From: Bradyrhizobium sp. 199
GTDB lineage: Bacteria; Pseudomonadota; Alphaproteobacteria; Rhizobiales; Xanthobacteraceae
Assembly: GCF_023073355.1 (NCBI RefSeq)
Contig: NZ_JADPJI010000008.1
Span: 620,001-684,000, forward strand
Direction of reading: 5' to 3'
DNA: 64,000 bases
Shown here: positions 1 through 8,268 of the stretch, one piece after another
How the letters are laid out: each line of letters opens with the position of its first letter
How positions within the stretch are numbered: the first letter of the stretch is position 1
Made by a program: the position numbers and the translations under genes
The notes under the pieces: generated by a model
Database searches by the model: none
Seen by the model: only the letters and a program-made list of their open reading frames with translations
Told to the model about the DNA's origin: nothing

Positions 1-1
1 C

Positions 2-523
2 GAGGAGGCGCTGCGTCTGCAGGTGCAGGGCAAGGACCTCGTCGTCGTGCGTCAGACCATGGCCGACAGTGTCCAGCCGGTGAGCGTGACCTCGCCGTCG
101 GGCGTGTCGAACGATTTGACGCTCGCGCCTGCCGACCCCGGCGAATGGCGCGCCAGCCTTCCCGCCAGCGAACTCGGCCTGTGGCAGGCCACCGACGGCA
201 CGCTGAAGGCGCTGATCAATGTCGGCCCGACCAATCCGAAGGAGTTTTCGGAGGTCACCTCCACCGTCGATACGCTGAAGCCACTGACCCAGGCGACCGG
301 CGGCGACGCCGTCCGCGTGGCCAGCGGCTCAAGTGTCGAGCTGCCGCGCATCCTGCCGGTGCGCTCGGTGGGCATGTTCCATGGCGACGGCTGGATGGGC
401 GTGCGGATGCGCGATGCCAGCGTGGTGAAAGGCGTCGGCGTGCTGCCGATCTTCGCCGGCGTGATCGGCCTTTTGCTGCTGCTCGGCGCCTTCGCCGCGA
501 CCTGGGTCCGCGAAGGGCGCTAG
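2..523 (+). CDS. C-terminal part of a membrane protein (5' end outside window)
   Basis: The reading frame is open from the first bases of the window, so this is the 3' end of a larger gene. The visible 173 residues form a beta-rich, probably periplasmic domain that ends in one transmembrane helix (about the last 25 residues, LLLLLGAFAATWV) and a short basic cytoplasmic tail. The layout resembles the C-terminus of large membrane proteins encoded beside MoxR/DUF58/DUF4159 genes in rhizobia, sometimes annotated as glutamine amidotransferase-like. That assignment is an inference from overall pattern, and no catalytic motif is visible in this part. It ends about 75 bp before the Zur-type palindrome and appears transcriptionally separate from the next gene. 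Confidence 0.7.
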   Translation, partial: EEALRLQVQGKDLVVVRQTMADSVQPVSVTSPSGVSNDLTLAPADPGEWRASLPASELGLWQATDGTLKALINVGPTNPKEFSEVTSTVDTLKPLTQATGGDAVRVASGSSVELPRILPVRSVGMFHGDGWMGVRMRDASVVKGVGVLPIFAGVIGLLLLLGAFAATWVREGR

Positions 524-576
524 TTGCCGGAATGACACATCAAGTCGGCGGTCTGCATGCGCCGATCCGCCCGCCG

Positions 577-582
577 TTGACA
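577..582 (+). promoter_or_regulatory. Candidate -35 element of the zinc-receptor promoter
   Basis: TTGACA matches the sigma-70 -35 consensus exactly. An 18-bp spacer would put the -10 element inside the Zur palindrome, which fits repression by steric block. The -10 hexamer itself (GATGTT at that spacing) is weak, so the exact promoter is uncertain. Confidence 0.45.
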
Positions 583-598
583 TCCCCTCCCCGATCTG

Positions 599-621
599 GC
601 GATGTTATATTATAACATCGC
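599..621 (+). promoter_or_regulatory. Zur box (23-bp perfect interrupted palindrome)
   Basis: Two 11-bp arms, GCGATGTTATA and TATAACATCGC, are perfectly complementary around one central T. The core ATGTTATA-T-TATAACAT matches the known proteobacterial Zur consensus (ATGTTATAnTATAACAT). It lies 44 bp before the ATG of the DUF2946 gene and about 590 bp before the TonB receptor, overlapping the likely promoter. Binding of zinc-loaded Zur here should repress the two genes when zinc is sufficient. Confidence 0.85.
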
Positions 622-664
622 GGCGTCCTTGGATTGGCGTCCCGGTGTGGGGTGGCGTTTTCAG

Positions 665-1069
665 ATGAAGTGGTTCCGGTCGAATATCAGGCACGGCGCC
701 CGGCTCGCGTTGCTCGCGATGCTGGTGCAGTTCGCGCTGACGTTCGGCCACAGCCACTGGTTCGCCCAGGCCGCCCCCCTTGCTCAATCCTCGCTGCAGC
801 AGACTGACAGCAACCCAGGTCTCGCTGCGAGCGACCGCGCGGCTGTCGAGAGGCAATCGCCATTGGCTCCCGACCGGGAGCACCCGGGCGAGGACAATTG
901 CGCCATCTGCGCATTGGTCGCGATGGCCGGCACCATCATGTTCGCGGCGCCGGCTGTGTTGTTGCTGCCACAGGCGATCGACCTGCTCTATCGCACCACC
1001 GATGCCGAATTCATCCATCTGAAATCGCCCGGCACGGCGTTCCAGCCGCGCGCCCCTCCTGCCTCCTGA
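665..1069 (+). CDS. DUF2946-type small membrane/periplasmic protein
   Basis: This 134-residue protein begins with a basic stretch and a hydrophobic segment (signal anchor), followed by FGHSHWFAQ. It has a CAIC cysteine pair near residue 80, directly before a second hydrophobic segment. Histidines after the first helix plus a CxxC before the second are typical of DUF2946 proteins, which are often encoded next to TonB receptors for metals. I chose the ATG at 665 because the longer frame would start inside the Zur palindrome. The gene is the first in the Zur-controlled unit and lies 141 bp before the TonB receptor. A role in handling zinc in the periplasm is inferred from context only. Confidence 0.75.
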   Translation: MKWFRSNIRHGARLALLAMLVQFALTFGHSHWFAQAAPLAQSSLQQTDSNPGLAASDRAAVERQSPLAPDREHPGEDNCAICALVAMAGTIMFAAPAVLLLPQAIDLLYRTTDAEFIHLKSPGTAFQPRAPPAS

Positions 1070-1210
1070 CTTCCAACTCTTGATCACGCCCAGGCTTGCC
1101 GCGCGTCGGCGTATGCCCGGGAGAAGTTGAAGTCGAATTCCGTCGCGCCGCGACGGCAGGCCGCCTCCATCAGCATACACCATGCGGACGGCCTGGCTGG
1201 AATCAGGATC

Positions 1211-3580
1211 ATGTCATTTCAATTGCGACGCGCGCAGCGTCTTGGCGGAGCAAGCCTGCTTCTGCTCGGCGCCGCCGCCACGCCCGCTTTCGCCCAAACG
1301 CCTGCGCAAGATAAATCGTCGACCGAGATCCCCGCCGTCACCGTGACGGCGCCGAGCCCCATCGTGCGCAGAGCGGTGGTGCCATCCCGCAACCCGGGCC
1401 GTGGCACGCGGACCGCGCGGGTGCGCAGCCGCGAGCGAACGGCGGAAGCAACGCCGGCAGCCCCCGTACCTGCCGCGCCGCAGCAGGGCGTGCTGCCCGT
1501 CGTCACCAACCAGTTCGCGACGGTCACCGTGGTGCCGAACGATGAGATCCGCCGCGAGGGCGGCGGTCAGCTCGGCGATCTCCTGTTCTCCAAGCCCGGC
1601 ATCACCGGCTCGAGCTTCGCGCCGGGTGCCTCCAGCCGGCCGATCATCCGCGGGCTCGACGTCAACCGCGTCGGCATCGTCGAGAACGGCACCAATTCCG
1701 GCGGCGCCTCCGACCTCGGCGAGGATCATTTCGTCCCGATCGATCCACTTGCCACCAACCAGATCGAAGTGGTGCGCGGGCCGGCAGCGCTTCGCTATGG
1801 CTCGACTTCGATCGGCGGCGTCGTCAGCGCCACCAACAACCGGATTCCGGATGCGATGCCGAGTTGCGCGCCGTCGTTCCAGGCCTACGGCATGCCGACC
1901 AAAGCCCCGCTCGCGAGCGCCGCGACCTCGCCCTGCGTCACCGCCGAGACCCGCACCGCCTTCAGCTCGGTCGATCGCGGCGTCGAAAGCGGCGTGCTGC
2001 TCGACACCGGCGGCGGCAATTTTGCCTTCCATGCCGATGCCTATGGCCGCACGACCTCGGACTACAGCATTCCGAGCTATCCGTATCTGAACGATCAATC
2101 GCGCCCCGTGAACGGCCGCCAGCCGAACTCGGCGACGCGTTCGGACGGTGCCTCGATCGGCGGCTCCTACTTCTTCCAGGGCGGCTATATCGGCGCGTCG
2201 ATCACGCAGAACGACTCGCTTTACCACATCCCCGGCATCGACGGCGCCGACCACCGCACGCGGATCGACGGCCACCAGACGAAGATCAACGTCAAGGGCG
2301 AGTACCATCCCGACGCTGCTGCGATCGACACGGTCCGCTTCTGGGCCGGCGCGACCGATTACCGGCACAACGAGATCGGCCTTGCCGATCCCGCCGATCT
2401 CAACAGTGACGGCATCCGCCAGACCTTCACCAACAAGGAGCAGGAGATCCGCACCGAGGTGCAGCTGATGCCGTTCAACGCGCGCTTCGCCGAAGTGACG
2501 ACGGCGCTCGGCTTCCAGGTCGGCCATCAGGAATTGAGCGCGCCGAGCCCGGACAATCCCGGCACGTTGTTCAACGGGCTGTGGGACCCCAACAACAGCA
2601 CGCGGGTTGCCGGTTACGCCTTCAACGAGTTCAAGTTCACGGACGCAACGCGGGCGCAGATCGCCGGCCGCATCGAGCATGTCGAGCTGCACGGCACGAC
2701 GCCGGACTTCCCGGCCGATTACCTGCCCGACGGCACGCCGCAGGCGGCGACCTCGCGCAATCCGTCGTTCACGCCGAAGAGCGGCAGCATCGGCCTGCTG
2801 CAGGATCTGCCGGGCGGCATGGTCGGCAGCATCACCGCGCAATATGTCGAGCGCGCGCCGAAGGCGGCCGAGTTGTTCTCGCGTGGCGGACATGACGCGA
2901 CTGCGACGTTCGACATCGGCAATCCGAACCTGACCATCGAGACCGCGAAGTCGGTCGAGCTTGGCGTGCGCCGGGCGACGGGGCCGTTCCGATTCGAGGC
3001 GACGGTCTACTACACGCATTTCGACAATTTCATCTACCGTCGCCTCACCGGCGTGTCCTGCGACGACGACTTTGCGTCCTGCGGCACGCCGGGCGCCGAG
3101 CTGAACCAGGCGGTCTACTCGCAGCGCAACGCCAACTTCCGCGGCGGCGAATTCCAGTCGCAGCTCGACGTCGGAGCCTTCCAGGGCGGCGTCTGGGGCA
3201 TCGAGAACCAGTTCGACTTCGTCCGCGCCACCTTCAGCGACGGCACCAACGTGCCGCGGATTCCGCCCATGCGGATGGGCGGCGGCGTGTTCTGGCGCGA
3301 CGACAACTGGCTGATGCGCGTCAACCTGCTGCACGCATTCGCGCAAAACAACGTCGCCGTGATCGCGGAGACGCCGACGGCGGGCTACAATCTCTTGAAG
3401 GCCGAGGTCAGCTACAAGACCAAGCTCGACCGCAACTGGTTCGGCGCGCGCGAGATGATGGCCGGCATCGTCGGCAACAATCTCCTCAACGAGAACATCC
3501 GCAACTCGGTGTCCTACACCAAGGACGAAGTGTTGATGCCCGGCATCGGCGTGCGGGCGTTTGCGAACTTCAAGTTCTGA
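1211..3580 (+). CDS. TonB-dependent outer-membrane receptor, ZnuD-like (zinc uptake)
   Basis: The 789-residue protein has a signal peptide ending near residue 29 (TPAFAQ), a TonB-box-like segment IPAVTVTAP at about 39-47, a plug domain at about 95-220 with RPIIRGLDVNRVGIVENG and IEVVRGPAALRYGS, and a 22-strand-type barrel ending in an aromatic residue (FKF). The plug and the early barrel segment FAFHADAYGRTTSDY resemble ZnuD-family receptors. The start at 1211 gives a clean signal peptide; an upstream in-frame ATG at 1127 would add 28 residues before it. A four-cysteine segment sits between the plug and the first strands and at the long loop near CDDDFASC. The upstream Zur box supports zinc or a zinc complex as substrate. 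Energy would come from TonB-ExbB-ExbD encoded elsewhere. Confidence 0.9.
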   Translation: MSFQLRRAQRLGGASLLLLGAAATPAFAQTPAQDKSSTEIPAVTVTAPSPIVRRAVVPSRNPGRGTRTARVRSRERTAEATPAAPVPAAPQQGVLPVVTNQFATVTVVPNDEIRREGGGQLGDLLFSKPGITGSSFAPGASSRPIIRGLDVNRVGIVENGTNSGGASDLGEDHFVPIDPLATNQIEVVRGPAALRYGSTSIGGVVSATNNRIPDAMPSCAPSFQAYGMPTKAPLASAATSPCVTAETRTAFSSVDRGVESGVLLDTGGGNFAFHADAYGRTTSDYSIPSYPYLNDQSRPVNGRQPNSATRSDGASIGGSYFFQGGYIGASITQNDSLYHIPGIDGADHRTRIDGHQTKINVKGEYHPDAAAIDTVRFWAGATDYRHNEIGLADPADLNSDGIRQTFTNKEQEIRTEVQLMPFNARFAEVTTALGFQVGHQELSAPSPDNPGTLFNGLWDPNNSTRVAGYAFNEFKFTDATRAQIAGRIEHVELHGTTPDFPADYLPDGTPQAATSRNPSFTPKSGSIGLLQDLPGGMVGSITAQYVERAPKAAELFSRGGHDATATFDIGNPNLTIETAKSVELGVRRATGPFRFEATVYYTHFDNFIYRRLTGVSCDDDFASCGTPGAELNQAVYSQRNANFRGGEFQSQLDVGAFQGGVWGIENQFDFVRATFSDGTNVPRIPPMRMGGGVFWRDDNWLMRVNLLHAFAQNNVAVIAETPTAGYNLLKAEVSYKTKLDRNWFGAREMMAGIVGNNLLNENIRNSVSYTKDEVLMPGIGVRAFANFKF

Positions 3581-3618
3581 GGGTGAGTCGGTCGGGGCCT
3601 GCGGCCCGGACCTACCAT

Positions 3619-3737
3619 GTCATTGCGAGGAGCGTTTGCGACGAAGCAATCCAGACGGTCACTGCGGCAAGATTCTGGATTGCTTCGCTTCCGCCGTCGC
3701 TCTTCGAGCTATGGCGGACAAGCCGCTCGCAATGACG
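3619..3737. repeat. Intergenic palindromic repeat, family B (copy 1)
   Basis: The element begins TCATTGCGAGGAGC and ends GCTCGCAATGACG, so the outer ends are inverted repeats. Inside are GAAGCAATCCAG and CTGGATTGCTTC, a second inverted pair. The same arrangement recurs near 19.86 kb and, degraded, near 42.24 kb. It fills most of the gap between two convergent genes. Confidence 0.8.
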
Positions 3738-3780
3738 GCGTATGAGGCGGCGCTCTCGTACTCTTCATGCAGAGTCGTAG

Positions 3781-4296
3781 CTAATTTCTCGCCTTGCTCC
3801 AGTCGGGGCCCACCGGGCCCGACACGCCCTCGAAGGCGCCGTCGACGAGCTCGAACACCAGGATGCGGGCGGCATCGACCGGGCCCGGCATGGTGACGCG
3901 GCCCTTGGGGACCGGCTTGAAGCCGACACGGCTGTAATAGGGCTCGTCGCCGACCAGCAGCACCAGATGGTGGCCTTTCGCCTTCGCGTCCTTGAGCGCG
4001 CGTTCCATCAACAGACGGCCGACACCGCGGCCGCGAAACGGCGGCTCGACCGTGAGCGGCCCGAGCAGCAGGGCCGGCGTCTCGCCGACCAGCACCGGCA
4101 ATTGCCTGACCGAGCCGACCAGCAGCGTGCCGACACGGGCGGTGAAAGACAATTCGAGCAGATGGTCGACGTGCTCGCGAATCCGGTAGGCGCTGAGCAC
4201 GAAGCGGCCGGGACCGAAGGTGCGTTCATGCAGCCGCTCGATCGACTGGGCGTCGCCTGCGGCCTCGGGAAGGATGGTCAGTGAGAGATCGGTCAT
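3781..4296 (-). CDS. GNAT family N-acetyltransferase (YhbS-like)
   Basis: The 171-residue protein has the acetyl-CoA binding motif A of GNAT enzymes (PFRGRGVGRLLMERAL, about residues 86-101) and the following motif B ending YYSRVGFKPV, typical of the YhbS group of predicted acetyltransferases. The substrate cannot be told from sequence. The gene is followed by a family B repeat and preceded by the glycosyltransferase pair on the same strand, 56 bp away, so cotranscription is possible. Confidence 0.85.
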   Translation of the reverse strand: MTDLSLTILPEAAGDAQSIERLHERTFGPGRFVLSAYRIREHVDHLLELSFTARVGTLLVGSVRQLPVLVGETPALLLGPLTVEPPFRGRGVGRLLMERALKDAKAKGHHLVLLVGDEPYYSRVGFKPVPKGRVTMPGPVDAARILVFELVDGAFEGVSGPVGPDWSKARN

Positions 4297-4352
4297 GTCA
4301 ATTCGCGGGATAGCACCTGAACGCAGCGCGGTCCATCGGGCAGCGAAGGCGT

Positions 4353-5288
4353 TCAGCTCCTTTTCAAGGTCGGTTGGGACAGATAGGCGAGCATCTTCAT
4401 TTCCCGCCGCCCTCGAGTCACGGTGTCGAGCACGAGTCCCGACGACAGCGCGAGCAGGGCCATGATCATCAGTCCCATCGACAGCACCGCGGTGGGCAGG
4501 CGCGGCACGAGGCCGGTCTCGATGAAGGTGATCACGATCGGGATCGCGAGGATCACCGAGGCCAGCGCCAGCAGGATTCCGATCACCGTGAAGAAGCGCA
4601 ACGGCCGCTCCGAACGATAGAGCTTCAGCATGGTGCCAAGGATGCGAAACCCGTCGCGCCAGGTGTTGAGCTTCGAGAATGAGCCTTCGGGACGCGCGTA
4701 ATAGGGGGTCTCGATCTCGGCAACCGGCAGTGACAATTCCAGCGCATAGACCGCGAGCTCGGTCTCGATCTCGAAGCCGTCGGAGAGGACCGGGAAGGAT
4801 TTGACGAAGCGGCGTGAGAACACCCGGTAGCCGGACAGGATGTCCTTGAACGTGTGACCGAAGGTCGATGCCAGGAAACCGGTCAGCATACGATTGCCGG
4901 TGCGGTGGCCGAGCCGGTAGGCGGCCTGGACCTGATCGACGCGAAGGCCGACCACCATGTCCAGATGATCATCGAGCAGCCTGTCGATCATGCGCGGCGC
5001 GCTCGGCGCATCGTAGGTGGCATCGCCGTCGACCAGCACGTAGACGTCGGCTTCCACGTCGGCGAACATGCGACGCACGACGTGGCCCTTGCCCTGCCGC
5101 CGCTCGCTGCGCACGGTCGCGCCCGCCTCGCGCGCGACCGCCGCGGTACGGTCACGCGAATTGTTGTCGTAGACATAGATCTCGGCCGACGGGAGCGCCT
5201 TGCGGAAATCGGTAACGACGGTCGCGATCGCCGCTTCCTCATTGTAACAGGGCACCAGCACCGCGATGCGAGGTTGCGTTGAGGTCAT
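4353..5288 (-). CDS. Membrane-anchored family 2 glycosyltransferase (DPM1-like)
   Basis: The 311-residue enzyme has a GT-A domain with VPCYNEEAAI near residue 12, YDNNSRDRT near 38 and the metal-binding D-x-D-type segment VDGDATYD near 88, followed by two transmembrane helices at about 235-295. This is the layout of polyprenyl-phosphate glycosyltransferases, which load a sugar from a nucleotide donor onto a lipid carrier. Its ATG overlaps the stop of the upstream membrane protein by four bases (ATGA), so the two are translationally coupled. The likely role is to provide lipid-linked sugar for a surface glycan or for lipid modification, perhaps using the neighbour as acceptor-side transferase. 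Confidence 0.85.
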   Translation of the reverse strand: MTSTQPRIAVLVPCYNEEAAIATVVTDFRKALPSAEIYVYDNNSRDRTAAVAREAGATVRSERRQGKGHVVRRMFADVEADVYVLVDGDATYDAPSAPRMIDRLLDDHLDMVVGLRVDQVQAAYRLGHRTGNRMLTGFLASTFGHTFKDILSGYRVFSRRFVKSFPVLSDGFEIETELAVYALELSLPVAEIETPYYARPEGSFSKLNTWRDGFRILGTMLKLYRSERPLRFFTVIGILLALASVILAIPIVITFIETGLVPRLPTAVLSMGLMIMALLALSSGLVLDTVTRGRREMKMLAYLSQPTLKRS

Positions 5289-6436
5289 CGCGACGGCACT
5301 CCGAGGCTTGCCGGCTCACGCGTGAGCGGCGCGGCCTGCCGGGCCTGCTCCGGCTGCATCAGCCAGGCGAACGAGACGCTCCACAGCGAGAGCATCGCGA
5401 TCGGCACGATGTAATAGGGCGTGAAGATCGGGTGGCTCAGGAAGAACACGAGGTTGACGACGAGATTGCCGGTGACGACAAGCGCCACCTGCCGCGCGCT
5501 CCCCTCGCCCACCCGCAACAGCCGGACCGTAGAGCCGATCGCCAGCACAATCAGCACGAACTGCATGTCGTGCAGATACTGGCCGAGCACGGCGGGATCG
5601 AAGGCCGGCGCGACCACGTCGGCGCTGCCATAGGTGGTGGCCAGCGGACTGCCGGCGTTGACGGCCTGCGCCATCAATGTCGGCGTCACGCCGACGAGCG
5701 CACCAACACCGAAGGCGAGGCCCTGTAGGAAGTCCGCGAGCGTCCGTGACCGCAGGAACGCGATCGCCAGGAACAAGCAATAACCAGCCATCAGCAGCGC
5801 GTTCGGCAACCTGCAACTGACGGACGCACCGAGCAGCAGGCCAATCAGCGCGATCAGCAGCACGCTGCGTTTGCGCCTCGTCAGCCACAGCGCGGTCAGA
5901 AATCCCGCGACAGCGCACAGCGCCATGCTCGGCGCGATCGAATAGCTCGCCTTCGCCGGATTGATCATGAGATAGATCGCCAGCGCGCCGAACAGGCCCG
6001 CGCCCACGGTCGATGGCAGCGTGCGCGCCATGAAGATGCCTGCTAGCGCGAGGCCGCAGACGATCAGGCTGGCGGCAATGTAAAGCGATACCACCTGATG
6101 GCCTTCCGTAAACAGCGCCAGCAGGAAGCCGGTGCCCGGCGGATATTGTATGACGAGCTTGCCGCCCGGCATGGGAGTGTGGCACGGCCAACGAGCCGGG
6201 TCGCTCCACTCGGCGTACGAAATTTCCCTCCACTTGCCTTTGGCATAATCATCGTAATCGAGCGCGGCATTGGTGTTGAGCCCACCGATGCCGAGGCGCT
6301 GGAACAGATGCGCCTGCCGGAGATAGCAGATGTCGTCATAGACGCCGCGCGCCTCGTTCCAGCGCGACATCGTGGCGATGTTGCTGGCGAGGATCGCGAG
6401 GCAAATCAGACCGAAGGCGAATTTGGCGATCTTCAT
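5285..6436 (-). CDS. Polytopic membrane protein, probable GT-C-type glycosyltransferase partner
   Basis: The 383-residue protein has an N-terminal helix (residues 1-22), a soluble periplasmic stretch of roughly 75 residues with WNEARGVYDDICYLRQ, and then about nine hydrophobic helices. This shape is seen in GT-C enzymes that use polyprenyl-phosphate sugars. An acidic pair in the first periplasmic loop (YDD) could be catalytic. I cannot assign a family with certainty. It is the first gene of a two-gene operon with the family 2 glycosyltransferase, overlapping it by ATGA. A family A repeat lies just upstream. Confidence 0.7.
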   Translation of the reverse strand: MKIAKFAFGLICLAILASNIATMSRWNEARGVYDDICYLRQAHLFQRLGIGGLNTNAALDYDDYAKGKWREISYAEWSDPARWPCHTPMPGGKLVIQYPPGTGFLLALFTEGHQVVSLYIAASLIVCGLALAGIFMARTLPSTVGAGLFGALAIYLMINPAKASYSIAPSMALCAVAGFLTALWLTRRKRSVLLIALIGLLLGASVSCRLPNALLMAGYCLFLAIAFLRSRTLADFLQGLAFGVGALVGVTPTLMAQAVNAGSPLATTYGSADVVAPAFDPAVLGQYLHDMQFVLIVLAIGSTVRLLRVGEGSARQVALVVTGNLVVNLVFFLSHPIFTPYYIVPIAMLSLWSVSFAWLMQPEQARQAAPLTREPASLGVPSR

Positions 6437-6470
6437 CCGGTGTCCGTGGCGGCCCTTTCGGGCTGCTTAC

Positions 6471-6571
6471 TAAAGCGCGATGCGGTTTGGATGAATCGCC
6501 ATCGCACTTTAGGTGTTGTTTAAGCATGATCTTTCGGAAAACCGCTGCGCACTTTTCCGGATCATGCTTTA
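6471..6571. repeat. Intergenic double-hairpin repeat, family A (copy 1)
   Basis: About 100 bp made of two adjacent stem-loops. The first pairs AAAGCGCGATG with CATCGCACTTT; the second pairs AAGCATGATC with GATCATGCTT around a loop containing CGCTGCGCAC. A near-identical copy begins at 8045. This copy sits in the gap before two minus-strand genes. Confidence 0.85.
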
Positions 6572-6584
6572 GCACAGGCCGCCC

Positions 6585-7076
6585 TCAGCGCCACGTCGCA
6601 ATCAGGGGCCGGCCGTCGAGTACTTCCGCGATCCGCAGCCGCGTACCGCGCGTGGTGCCTTCCGGAAGCCGCGTGGTCGCGAAGAACCCGCATTCGACGA
6701 TCTCGCGGTTGGGCTCGGGCAGGCGCTCCTGCCTGAACTGCCTGACCACATAGACCGCGACGTGGTCGCGCCGGGAGACGTGGCTGTTAAGGAAGATGCC
6801 GTGCAGCGAGGCAGCTCCGGTGAGGTCGATATTGCCCTCCTCCTTGAGCTCGCGCCGCATCGCCTGCTCCATGGTCTCGCCATGGTCGACGCCGCCGCCG
6901 GGCAGGTACCAGCCGCTGACGTAGCTGTGCCTGACCAGAAACACGCGGTTCTCGGCGTCCAGCACCACGGCGCGGACGCCGAGTGTCATGCCGCGGACGA
7001 GGAGGAAGTAGGCGTGGAAGAATCGCCGCAGCAGCGGCTCGAATTTCCTGCGAACGCTATTCAGACGATCTTCCAT
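6585..7076 (-). CDS. Nudix hydrolase
   Basis: The 163-residue protein has a complete Nudix box (GGVDHGETMEQAMRRELKEE followed by GNI, about residues 62-84), matching Gx5Ex7REuxEExGu. Nudix enzymes cleave nucleoside diphosphates linked to another moiety. The N-terminal part (VRGMTLGVRAVVLDAENRVFLVRHSY) is the usual first strand pair. Substrate specificity is not visible. It is divergent from the metallophosphoesterase, with an 89-bp shared upstream region. Confidence 0.9.
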   Translation of the reverse strand: MEDRLNSVRRKFEPLLRRFFHAYFLLVRGMTLGVRAVVLDAENRVFLVRHSYVSGWYLPGGGVDHGETMEQAMRRELKEEGNIDLTGAASLHGIFLNSHVSRRDHVAVYVVRQFRQERLPEPNREIVECGFFATTRLPEGTTRGTRLRIAEVLDGRPLIATWR

Positions 7077-7165
7077 CAGGCTTCCTCAAAGCCGCTGTCC
7101 GGGCCCGCTTGCACGTTGCCTGCGACCTTGCCATTACAGTGGAGCAATAGCGAGGCAATCGCGCC

Positions 7166-8047
7166 ATGGCCCCTTTCACGCTCGCCCATCTGTCCGACCC
7201 ACATCTGCCGCCCTTGCCGAAGCCGCGGCCGATCGAGCTCGCGGGCAAGCGCGTGCTCGGCTATGTCAACTGGACGCGCAACCGCCACAAGTACCAGCGC
7301 CGCGAAGTGCTCGACGCGCTGGTCGCCGACATGAAGGCACAGGCGCCCGACCACATCGCAGTGACGGGCGATCTCGTCAACCTGGCGCTGGAAGCGGAGT
7401 TCGCTCCTGCCCGCGCCTGGCTCGACAGCGTCGGCCCGCCCGACCGGGTCACTACGATTCCCGGCAATCACGACGCCTACGTCCGCGCCACCTCGCATCG
7501 CTTCGGCGAGACGTTTGGCCCCTATCTTGCGGGCGATGACGGCAGCATCGGTTTTCCCTCGGTGCGCCGGCGCGGGCCGCTCGCGCTGATCAGCCTGTCG
7601 ACAGCGGTGCCGACCCCGCCGCTGATGGCGACGGGCACGCTCGGGCGCGATCAGCTCGCCTCGCTCGCAGCAGTGCTCGAACGGCTCGCGACTGAAGACG
7701 TCTTCCGCGTACTGCTGGTGCATCATCCCCTGAAGTCCGACGCGCGGCAGAAACGGATGACAGATTCGGCCGCGCTGCTGGCGCTGCTCAAGCGCCACGG
7801 CGTCGAGTTGATCCTGCACGGGCACGACCACATCCATTCGACGATGTGGTTCGATGGCCCGAACGGCAACATTCCCGCGCTCGGCGTGCCCTCGGCCTCC
7901 GCGCTCGCGCACGGGCGCTACCCCGCGGCGGCGTATAATCTGTTCACGATCGAGAAGCACAATGCCGGCTGGCGCTGTGAGCAGACGGTGCGGAGCCTGG
8001 GAGCCGGATTTCAGATCGGGCAGATCAAGCATGTGAGCTTGATCTAA
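7166..8047 (+). CDS. Calcineurin-like metallophosphoesterase (3',5'-cyclic nucleotide phosphodiesterase type)
   Basis: The 293-residue protein carries all class motifs in order: LSDPHL (D-x-H, residues 7-12), GDLVN (about 67-71), GNHD (about 99-102), HHP (about 189) and GHDHIHS (about 216). These ligate a dimetal centre. The arrangement matches the CpdA/Icc group and related phosphohydrolases, but substrate cannot be decided. A family A repeat begins exactly at the stop codon, so the repeat supplies the TAA and the 3' end of the transcript. Confidence 0.88.
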   Translation: MAPFTLAHLSDPHLPPLPKPRPIELAGKRVLGYVNWTRNRHKYQRREVLDALVADMKAQAPDHIAVTGDLVNLALEAEFAPARAWLDSVGPPDRVTTIPGNHDAYVRATSHRFGETFGPYLAGDDGSIGFPSVRRRGPLALISLSTAVPTPPLMATGTLGRDQLASLAAVLERLATEDVFRVLLVHHPLKSDARQKRMTDSAALLALLKRHGVELILHGHDHIHSTMWFDGPNGNIPALGVPSASALAHGRYPAAAYNLFTIEKHNAGWRCEQTVRSLGAGFQIGQIKHVSLI

Positions 8048-8148
8048 AGCGCGATGCGATTAGGATGAATCGCCATCGCGCTTCAGGTTGTTGTTTAAGC
8101 ATGATCTTTTCGGAAATCCGCTGCGCACTTTTCCGGATCATGCTTTAG
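8045..8148. repeat. Intergenic double-hairpin repeat, family A (copy 2)
   Basis: This copy matches the element at 6471 with few differences: AAGCGCGATG pairs with CATCGCGCTT, then AAGCATGATC pairs with GATCATGCTT. The first bases (TAAAGCGC) overlap the TAA stop of the phosphoesterase gene. It is followed within 8 bp by a family C element. Confidence 0.85.
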
Positions 8149-8155
8149 ACCCGCT

Positions 8156-8255
8156 GTCATTCGGGGCATGCGAAGCATGAACCCGGAATCCATCGCGCCG
8201 CAGTACGTGCTGATGAAGGGATTCCGGACTCGCGCTTCGCGCGTCCCGGAATGAC
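8156..8255. repeat. Intergenic palindromic repeat, family C (copy 1)
   Basis: Ends are inverted: GTCATTCGGGG at the left and CCCGGAATGAC at the right, with internal ACCCGGAATCC and GGATTCCGG also pairing. The same plan is present near 30.85, 38.30, 42.37 and 54.36 kb. Confidence 0.8.
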
Positions 8256-8268
8256 AGCCGAGCAAGCC

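Noticed and set aside
1214..3346. Long open frame of about 710 codons antisense to the TonB receptor
   Set aside because: Its residues are dominated by R, A, D and G in the pattern expected of the complement of a GC-rich gene; no domain is visible and the plus-strand receptor explains the region.
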